Shown piece by piece: positions 31,701 to 36,383 of a stretch of DNA of 36,383 nucleotides. A model generated the notes under the pieces. That model had not been told where the DNA came from. It saw only the letters and a list, made by a program, of their open reading frames with translations, and did no database searches. The stretch comes from Candidatus Sabulitectum sp. (GTDB taxonomy: Bacteria; Fermentibacterota; Fermentibacteria; Fermentibacterales; JCC-6). Position 1 is the stretch's first letter. Each line of letters starts with the position of its first letter. The translations under genes were made by a program, and so were the position numbers. The DNA is taken from the NCBI GenBank assembly GCA_029940175.1, contig JAOZRM010000004.1:1-36383 (forward strand), in the 5' to 3' direction.

Positions 31701-32617
31701 TCAACCTTCTTGTTTTTCTTGGAGCCAGCATGCTTGCTGCATTCTGTAGTGGTTCGGAAACTGCATTTTCAGCTGCAGGTAAGATTCAGGTAGCAGCCCG
31801 GGGAAGAAAGGGTGCGAGAGCTCTGTGGTTCATGGAAAAACCTTCCCGTTACCTTGCTACAACCCTGGTGGGTACAAATGTTGGAGTGGTTCTTACTTCA
31901 AGCATAAGTCACGGCTGGGGTGTTGAGATGGGAGGTGTCTGGGGGGTTTTATTTGCTTTGGGTACAGCACTGTTTCTTCTCATCTTCGCTGAAATTACAC
32001 CCAAGCAGCTTGCTCTGTTCAGAAGCAACAAATTGTCTGTTGCAGCTGCTCCGTTTCTGTACCTGTTTCGAATGATAATGTACCCACTGATCGCAGCTGC
32101 GTCCGCTATATCCAACAAGGTCGCCGGCTCTGGCAGTGGTGAGCGATTCTTTGAGAGCCGAGCCGAGGTAAGGGGTCTTTTGCGGTCTTCCGGGGGCAGA
32201 AAGGGCATACTTGCATCTTCAGTTTTGAGCATGGCAGAAACTTCAGTAAGTGTTTATTCCAGGAAACTCACAGATTTCCCCGGAGTTGATGCCGGTGTTG
32301 AGAAGAAGCTTGCGCTTGAAGTGCTTTTGGGATCAGGGGAAAATCTTATTCTTATCTGGGAGGAAACAGGAGTAACTCTTCTGGGAGCAGTAAAAAGCTC
32401 CGCTCTTGTCAGATGGGATGGAGAGGGTTCAATATCAAAAATTTCTGTAGGTCTGCCTTACTACCAAGGGCGAACAGCACCGTTGAAGGTACTTTCAGAA
32501 CTCTGGCGATCCGGAGCAAGAGCTGCAGTTCTTCTTGATGACAATCGCCAGCCTGTCAGCCTGGTAACCGCTGAAATGATACTTGAACATCTCTTGCCGG
32601 AGTTTGCCAATGGCTGA
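31697..32617 (+). CDS. Second DUF21-family membrane protein, without the CorC-associated domain
   Basis: 306 residues, ATGA overlap with the preceding homologue. The DUF21 domain is clear: SMLAAFCSGSETAFSAAGK, YLATTLVGTNVGVVLTSS, IFAEITPKQLALFRSNK. After about residue 165 the CBS-like region is degenerate (LWRSGARAAVLLDDNRQPVSLVTAEMILEHLL is the best surviving piece) and the C-terminal CorC/HlyC domain is absent. The pair may form a heterodimer, since CNNM/CorC proteins dimerise through their membrane and CBS domains; that is inference. The last eight bases overlap the GGDEF-HEAT gene. Confidence 0.82.
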   Translation: MINLLVFLGASMLAAFCSGSETAFSAAGKIQVAARGRKGARALWFMEKPSRYLATTLVGTNVGVVLTSSISHGWGVEMGGVWGVLFALGTALFLLIFAEITPKQLALFRSNKLSVAAAPFLYLFRMIMYPLIAAASAISNKVAGSGSGERFFESRAEVRGLLRSSGGRKGILASSVLSMAETSVSVYSRKLTDFPGVDAGVEKKLALEVLLGSGENLILIWEETGVTLLGAVKSSALVRWDGEGSISKISVGLPYYQGRTAPLKVLSELWRSGARAAVLLDDNRQPVSLVTAEMILEHLLPEFANG

Positions 32618-34220
32618 CATCAGCCCTCTCACCGGGTTGCCCGGTAATTTGTCGATTCAGATAAATCTTAGGGAACTGGTGATCAATGGAGACAGCACTG
32701 CTGTTTACGTGGATATTGTTGACTTCAAACCATTCAATGATTACTACGGTTTTGCTCTGGGAGATTCGGTGATCAGAAGGCTTGGGCAGATCCTTGAGGA
32801 ATCCATTCCTGATTATTTTGTTGGACACATCGGTGGAGATGATTTTTTATGTATTGGCCGGGGACAAAGCTTCATCACCGGTATTGAGAGTGCACGCCAG
32901 AGATTCCGGAGCATCGTTCCTGGATTTTACACTCCCAGGGATAGAGAATTTGGTGGAATTGAAACCTTTGACAGAGATGGAAGTTACAAATTTCTTCCTC
33001 TTCTGGATATTGCGGTGGTATTCATGGATTCAGAGCATGATGATGTCACCGTTGAGGCACTTGCACGCAAGGCGGGTCGCACTAAGAAATTCCTCAAGGG
33101 TGAACAGACTGCAGAATCAGTGTTTCCAGTTTTACAGAGAGCTCTTAGATCCGGATATCCGGTAGAGAATGTCAAGGCACTTATCGAAGCATGTGGCGTT
33201 TTGCGGGAAGAGGGAGCTGTAACAGTTCTCGCTGAAGTTCTCACAGGTAAATACAGCTGGAGTCTAAGGAAGAGCGCGGCACTTGCACTGGGGCACATTG
33301 GTAACGCTGAGTGTACCGGGCTTCTGCTGAATGCTCTTAAAGATTCCAATCCCCATATTCGTACCCGAGCAGTGGAAGGGCTTGTTATTTCTATGGGCAG
33401 AGAGTCCGGCCCTTTGATCGCACCAATGCTGAAGGACAGGTCAACCTGGGTTAGAAGGGCGGTTCTTCGCGGGATAGGATATGCAGGCTGGCTCGATGGC
33501 CTTCATTTTCTCAGAGCTTCAGCCATAGACAAGGCTTCCGGTGCAGGAATAAATACAGCCCGTGAAAGAAGTGCAGCACTAGATGGTATTGCTATGCTCA
33601 GTCCAGTTACTGAAGCTGAGTTTCTCTCAAGACTTTGCAATACTGAAGAGTATTATCCCGGAGATGCGGCTTTCAAAGCTCTCTGCTCTGTTGGAACAGA
33701 CTATGCTGCAGATCAGGTACTCCGGCAGAACGGAACAATTCCGGGGATTCTCAACCTTACTGGAATGAGTAATTCAAATTTGAGAAAGCTGGAGGTAATG
33801 GCAACCTGCTCACTTACTCAAGACGACTCCACTGTTGCAGGTGCTTTGAGATTTCTTGAGGGTTTTTCTATGGATCTCAGTAATTCCACCACTGCAAAAC
33901 TAAGGAACTGCCTCGGTAATTTTTCCGGGGACTTGTTCAGACGTCTGGTGATCTTACTTGACAACCGGAAGCTGACCGCTGACAGATCGTGCATCGCCAG
34001 AGTGGCCAGCCGGATGAATGCAGGGGAGCAGATCGGAGCATCGGCACTAAGCGCATTTCTGGGGTGGGTAGCTCGCAGGGGAGGAGTGTCCCCGGGCAGT
34101 CTGCTTATCTCCTTTCTAAGGGGAGATAGAAGGGCTGTGGCAGCTTCCGCTGCCCTTGCTGTTCGAGCTCTTGCATCCAGGGACTTGACGCAGATGGAAA
34201 ATGTAGAGACAATTAGTTAG
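32610..34220 (+). CDS. GGDEF-family domain (GGDDF variant) fused to HEAT-repeat domain
   Basis: 536 residues from ATG 32610, preferred over a TTG at 32583. Residues about 5-170 form a GGDEF fold: LTGLPGN, VDIVDFKPFNDYYGFALGD, and GHIGGDDF in place of GG(D/E)EF. The LPGN, YGF and GHIGGDDF features resemble a known GGDEF subgroup often found with EAL and CBS domains. The usual inhibitory RxxD site is not evident. Residues about 180-530 are HEAT-like repeats (YSWSLRKSAALALGHIGNAEC, DSNPHIRTRAVEGLVIS, DRSTWVRRAVLRGIGYAG). It may make or bind c-di-GMP or a related dinucleotide. Like the PP2C protein at the window start, it attaches a signalling domain to HEAT repeats. Activity unknown. Confidence 0.82.
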   Translation: MADISPLTGLPGNLSIQINLRELVINGDSTAVYVDIVDFKPFNDYYGFALGDSVIRRLGQILEESIPDYFVGHIGGDDFLCIGRGQSFITGIESARQRFRSIVPGFYTPRDREFGGIETFDRDGSYKFLPLLDIAVVFMDSEHDDVTVEALARKAGRTKKFLKGEQTAESVFPVLQRALRSGYPVENVKALIEACGVLREEGAVTVLAEVLTGKYSWSLRKSAALALGHIGNAECTGLLLNALKDSNPHIRTRAVEGLVISMGRESGPLIAPMLKDRSTWVRRAVLRGIGYAGWLDGLHFLRASAIDKASGAGINTARERSAALDGIAMLSPVTEAEFLSRLCNTEEYYPGDAAFKALCSVGTDYAADQVLRQNGTIPGILNLTGMSNSNLRKLEVMATCSLTQDDSTVAGALRFLEGFSMDLSNSTTAKLRNCLGNFSGDLFRRLVILLDNRKLTADRSCIARVASRMNAGEQIGASALSAFLGWVARRGGVSPGSLLISFLRGDRRAVAASAALAVRALASRDLTQMENVETIS

Positions 34221-34245
34221 TCGTTGTCTTTTCGAAAGGTGATTA

Positions 34246-35391
34246 ATGAGCGAAACCGTACGAGAGTTACTTGCACAATTGCGAGTTTCCGATGAGCCGC
34301 AGCTTTCTGCTTTTCTTCCTGACCCCGAGGGCCAGAATGTGATCTTAAGGAACCTTCCTTGTGCTCTTATCGTACTGGATTCTGAAGAGGGCGTTGTTCT
34401 TGAACTGAACGATTACGCTCTTGATCTATTCGGAGTGCAAAGGTTTACGCTTATCGGGAAGACTTTGAAGTCTGTAGGTATCTCCATGGATGTAAACAGT
34501 GAATCAGTGGCTGCATCACCAGGGAACCCATCTCAGGGATTTATTAAGGATTCCAGTGGTGTCTCCGTTCCTGTTCTTCTGCTTCAGCGGAGAGTACGGT
34601 TGAGTGGCTTGAAAGCGGATGTTATTCTGATCATCGACTCTACGCTGATCGGAGGCAGCCGAACTGCTGAGGCAAGCTTTGATCTGTTTAAGAGAGCGCT
34701 CTCTGAGACGAAAACGGCGTACATATTCGCCCGTACCACAGGTGGAGCACTGGAGAGAGATCTTCAGGTGGTCGAATTTGGTGGTGATCTCCCTTTCGAA
34801 ATGACTGGTAAGATCATTGCCGGCACATCCGTTTCTGATGTTTTCACGCCGGTAAATGCAGCAAGAGTAGTGGAAAACGCAATAATTCTCTCAAGAAACG
34901 GTGGAGAGAAAAAACTTGACTTGAAGCAATGCAGACCACTTAAAATGTATGCAAATCCAGGAGGTCAGGTGCTTCTTGTTTTTCCTCCGGAGAATGACGA
35001 AAAAAAGACCATCAGAACAATTACCTCGCAGTTGAGTTCCGGAATGAAAAGAACAGTTCTGTATATCGCATCCAGCGCCACTGCAAGAAACTCAGGAAAG
35101 GAAATGCTGGAGATGATCGGCTTCCATGTGACCGAAATGGAATCTCCTTCAAGCGCACATATTATTCTGGACGAGAACCCGGGTAGATTCCACTTTATGG
35201 TATGCGAGGAATATGCTGATGATCCCGATCTTCTTGCTCTCGCCGTTGACCTGGACAGCGCCGGTATAGGTCTGATACTGGTTACAAATGATGACTTTTC
35301 TTACGACGGGGATCTAAGGCTGGTGAAACTGGCTCCTCCGCTAAGTATTAACCTTCTAGCGTCAGCAGTTTCTCAGGTTAGTGATCAATGA
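34246..35391 (+). CDS. PAS-domain protein with degenerate receiver-like C-terminal domain
   Basis: 381 residues; AAAGGTGATTA precedes the ATG. Residues about 30-135 look like a PAS domain (ALIVLDSEEGVVLELNDYALDLFGV, LIGKTLKSVGI). The middle 135-255 may be a second PAS-like fold. Residues about 268-381 align by pattern to a receiver: RTVLYIASSATARNSGKEMLEMIGFHV has the first strand but Ala-Ser where the acidic pair should be; RFHFMVCEEY ends in Cys/Glu where the phosphorylated Asp should be; LILVTNDDF and VKLAPPLSINLLASAV follow the last strand and helix. It therefore probably does not accept phosphate. It lies 25 bases after the GGDEF-HEAT gene and may share its pathway (inference). Confidence 0.7.
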   Translation: MSETVRELLAQLRVSDEPQLSAFLPDPEGQNVILRNLPCALIVLDSEEGVVLELNDYALDLFGVQRFTLIGKTLKSVGISMDVNSESVAASPGNPSQGFIKDSSGVSVPVLLLQRRVRLSGLKADVILIIDSTLIGGSRTAEASFDLFKRALSETKTAYIFARTTGGALERDLQVVEFGGDLPFEMTGKIIAGTSVSDVFTPVNAARVVENAIILSRNGGEKKLDLKQCRPLKMYANPGGQVLLVFPPENDEKKTIRTITSQLSSGMKRTVLYIASSATARNSGKEMLEMIGFHVTEMESPSSAHIILDENPGRFHFMVCEEYADDPDLLALAVDLDSAGIGLILVTNDDFSYDGDLRLVKLAPPLSINLLASAVSQVSDQ

Positions 35392-35442
35392 TTGATTGAG
35401 CCCTGTTTACGTTCATAACTAAACAGTTCTGCACTTTCTGGG

Positions 35443-35528
35443 TGGTACCGGAGGAGGGACTTGAACCCTCACACCTCGAAAGGTAACGGATTTTGAGTCC
35501 GTCGCGTCTGCCATTCCGCCACTCCGGC
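35443..35528 (-). tRNA. tRNA-Leu (anticodon CAA)
   Basis: 86 bases with encoded CCA. On the - strand: acceptor GCCGGAG/CTCCGGT (the terminal pair is G-U), anticodon stem ACGGA/TCCGT with loop CTCAAAA, a long variable arm (ACC/GGT) and T arm GAGGG/CCCTC. The long variable arm and CAA anticodon identify leucine. Confidence 0.95.
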
Positions 35529-35543
35529 ACTAAATCAAGGTGG

Positions 35544-35572
35544 AATGTAATTCATGTTTAACCTTTCGGCAA
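35544..35572 (-). promoter_or_regulatory. Possible promoter of tRNA-Leu
   Basis: On the - strand: TTGCCG (35572-35567), 17 bases, TACATT (35549-35544), 15 bases before the tRNA start. Boxes match four of six each. It lies divergent from the tRNA promoter at 35575. Confidence 0.4.
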
Positions 35573-35574
35573 CC

Positions 35575-35603
35575 TTGACAAAATTGCTGCAAAGGGGTAA
35601 ATT
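35575..35603 (+). promoter_or_regulatory. Sigma70-type promoter of the tRNA-CAT/tRNA-Val operon
   Basis: TTGACA (35575-35580), a 17-base spacer and TAAATT (35598-35603), with the first tRNA starting 11 bases after the -10 box. The boxes are identical to those of rpsT. Confidence 0.72.
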
Positions 35604-35614
35604 TCGCGTTCAAA

Positions 35615-35691
35615 GGGCCCATAGCTCAGTTGGCTAGAGCCACCGGCTCATAACCGGTCGGTCCCTGGTTCGAGTCCAGGTGGGCCCACCA
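35615..35691 (+). tRNA. tRNA with anticodon CAT, probably tRNA-Ile2 (lysidine-modified)
   Basis: 77 bases with encoded CCA. Acceptor GGGCCCA/TGGGCCC, anticodon stem ACCGG/CCGGT with loop CTCATAA, T arm CCTGG/CCAGG. It is not an initiator: the first base pair is intact G-C and the anticodon stem lacks three G-C pairs in the initiator arrangement. C4-G69 and C5-G68 are features used by TilS to recognise tRNA-Ile(CAU), so Ile2 is favoured over elongator Met. Confidence 0.9.
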
Positions 35692-35709
35692 TTTTAGCAT
35701 TCACAAGAA

Positions 35710-35785
35710 GGGCGGGTAGCTCAGTTGGTAGAGCACAAGCTTCACACGTTTGGGGTCGCAGGTTCGATCCCTGTCCCGCCCACCA
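35710..35785 (+). tRNA. tRNA-Val (anticodon CAC)
   Basis: 76 bases with encoded CCA. Acceptor GGGCGGG/CCCGCCC, D arm GCTC/GAGC, anticodon stem CAAGC/GTTTG with loop TTCACAC, T arm GCAGG/CCTGT. It is 18 bases after the preceding tRNA and shares its promoter and terminator. Confidence 0.96.
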
Positions 35786-35818
35786 GAAAAACGGACACCC
35801 CATGGTGTCCGTTTTTCT
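35785..35818 (+). terminator. Intrinsic terminator of the tRNA operon
   Basis: AGAAAAACGGACACC and GGTGTCCGTTTTTCT form a perfect 15-bp stem around CCAT, the left arm beginning at the last A of the tRNA-Val CCA. The T-run in the right arm gives the U-tract. Confidence 0.85.
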
Positions 35819-35846
35819 GTATCCATAGAGATCGGATGGTTGTTTC

Positions 35847-36383
35847 ATGGAAGAATTCATAGCTCGACTTCTTGATCTTCAAGACTGTGACCGGGATGTA
35901 AGCAGATTAAAGGCTGATCTGGAATCAATTCCGCAGGAAATGAAGATTCACAGAAAAGATACAGAAGGTCACGAAGAAAAATTTGATTTTTTCAACGAGA
36001 ATCTTGAGAGTATCAGAAAGAAACAGAAGAAGCTTAGCGGGGACCGTCAGGATAATGTTGCCAGGATTGCCGATTATAAGAGCAGACTTATTTCATTGAA
36101 ATCCAATACGGAGTACACTGCCATGCTCAAGCAGATCACTCATGCCGAGAAAATGAATGGTCAGATAGACAGCATGATCCTCGAAGCAATGTACGAAGAG
36201 GATGAAGCTTCCCAGGCTCTTGAGAGGGCAATGAAGGAACGTGACAGAGCTGTGAAAAGATCTGTGATCAGAGAAGAAAGTCTGGGGGAGAAGCTGAGTG
36301 AACTGGAAAGTCAACTGACTGTGATTCAGAAGCGCAGGACAGAGATTGCAAAAAAAGTAGACCCGAAGCATTTGAAGATGTAT
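35847..36383 (+). CDS. DUF164/COG1579-type coiled-coil protein (3' partial)
   Basis: 179 codons are visible from ATG 35847 to the window edge without a stop. It is almost wholly coiled coil (LLDLQDCDRDVSRLKADLES, later ERAMKERDRAVKRSVIREES) with the internal SNTEYTAMLKQITHAEK, which matches the N-x-E-Y-x-x-L-x-x-x-I landmark of COG1579 proteins. Members end in a C4 zinc ribbon, which would lie beyond this window. Their function is not established; nucleic-acid binding has been suggested from the ribbon. A weak GGATGG lies upstream of the ATG, after the tRNA terminator. Confidence 0.75.
   Translation, partial: MEEFIARLLDLQDCDRDVSRLKADLESIPQEMKIHRKDTEGHEEKFDFFNENLESIRKKQKKLSGDRQDNVARIADYKSRLISLKSNTEYTAMLKQITHAEKMNGQIDSMILEAMYEEDEASQALERAMKERDRAVKRSVIREESLGEKLSELESQLTVIQKRRTEIAKKVDPKHLKMY

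Noticed and set aside
35648..35860. Minus-strand frame reading GPPGLEPGT / GQGSNLRPQTCEACALP
   Set aside because: This is the well-known spurious peptide from the antisense of tRNA genes; it lies over tRNA-CAT and tRNA-Val.

Overview
The window looks like ordinary chromosome from a free-living, Gram-negative-type bacterium of roughly balanced base composition. It carries two lipoprotein signals, a TonB-like protein, a lytic transglycosylase and peptidoglycan-sugar salvage genes. A secreted carboxypeptidase with a sorting-tail-like C-terminus and a propeller protein with a FlgD-like Ig tail point to the FCB superphylum. I would look first at Candidatus Fermentibacteria/Aegiribacteria-like lineages, but that placement is inference from protein style, not a search result. 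I see no insertion sequence, prophage, CRISPR array or integrase. Almost every gene is on the + strand; only rpsT and one tRNA-Leu are on the - strand. No stretch longer than 300 bases lacks a gene.

Layout. 1-2137: C-terminal part of a HEAT-repeat/PP2C phosphatase. 2157-6127: tightly coupled cluster of a SAM hydrolase (DUF62), a GH57-like hydrolase, a 66-residue Cys-rich protein, a MurU-like nucleotidyltransferase and an AmgK-like sugar kinase. 6145-8569: trpS and cysS. 8578-9303: TonB-like gene, preceded by a hairpin that buries its ribosome-binding site and followed by a terminator-like hairpin. 9401-10675: GAF/histidine-kinase-like protein lacking its phospho-acceptor histidine. 10725-10958 (-): rpsT with a TTG start. 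11087-13665: secreted M14 carboxypeptidase, J-domain/TPR protein and MerR-like regulator. 13696-15106: two tRNA-Pro genes (GGG and CGG) bracketing pcm and a COG2426 membrane protein. 15158-16149: SLOG/LOG-like protein and apt. 16211-17170: acidic lipoprotein. 17277-20591: five-PAS hybrid sensor kinase. 20680-29206: rarA, an unknown protein, RNase R, nadE, purH and a lytic transglycosylase lipoprotein. 29203-34220: propeller protein, two DUF21/CNNM-type membrane proteins and a GGDEF-HEAT protein. 34246-35391: PAS protein with a degenerate receiver-like tail. 35443-35785: tRNA-Leu(CAA) (-), tRNA-CAT (probably Ile2) and tRNA-Val(CAC). 35847-end: start of a DUF164-type coiled-coil protein.

Themes. 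Genes are packed with overlaps such as TAATG, ATGA and CTGA, suggesting translational coupling. TTG, GTG and probably CTG starts are common. Signal transduction is dense: one hybrid kinase, one kinase without its histidine, one degenerate receiver, one GGDDF cyclase-like domain and one PP2C phosphatase; the last two are fused to HEAT repeats. AmgK, MurU and the transglycosylase together suggest recycling of cell-wall sugars. Well-formed sigma70-like promoters (TTGACA-17-TAAATT and close relatives) precede the stable-RNA genes and rpsT. I did not find a clearly new defence or biosynthetic system. The best leads are the ribosome-binding-site hairpin at 8578-8619, the kinase with Glu for His, the CTG-started DUF21 gene, and the coupled DUF62/GH57/MurU/AmgK cluster.
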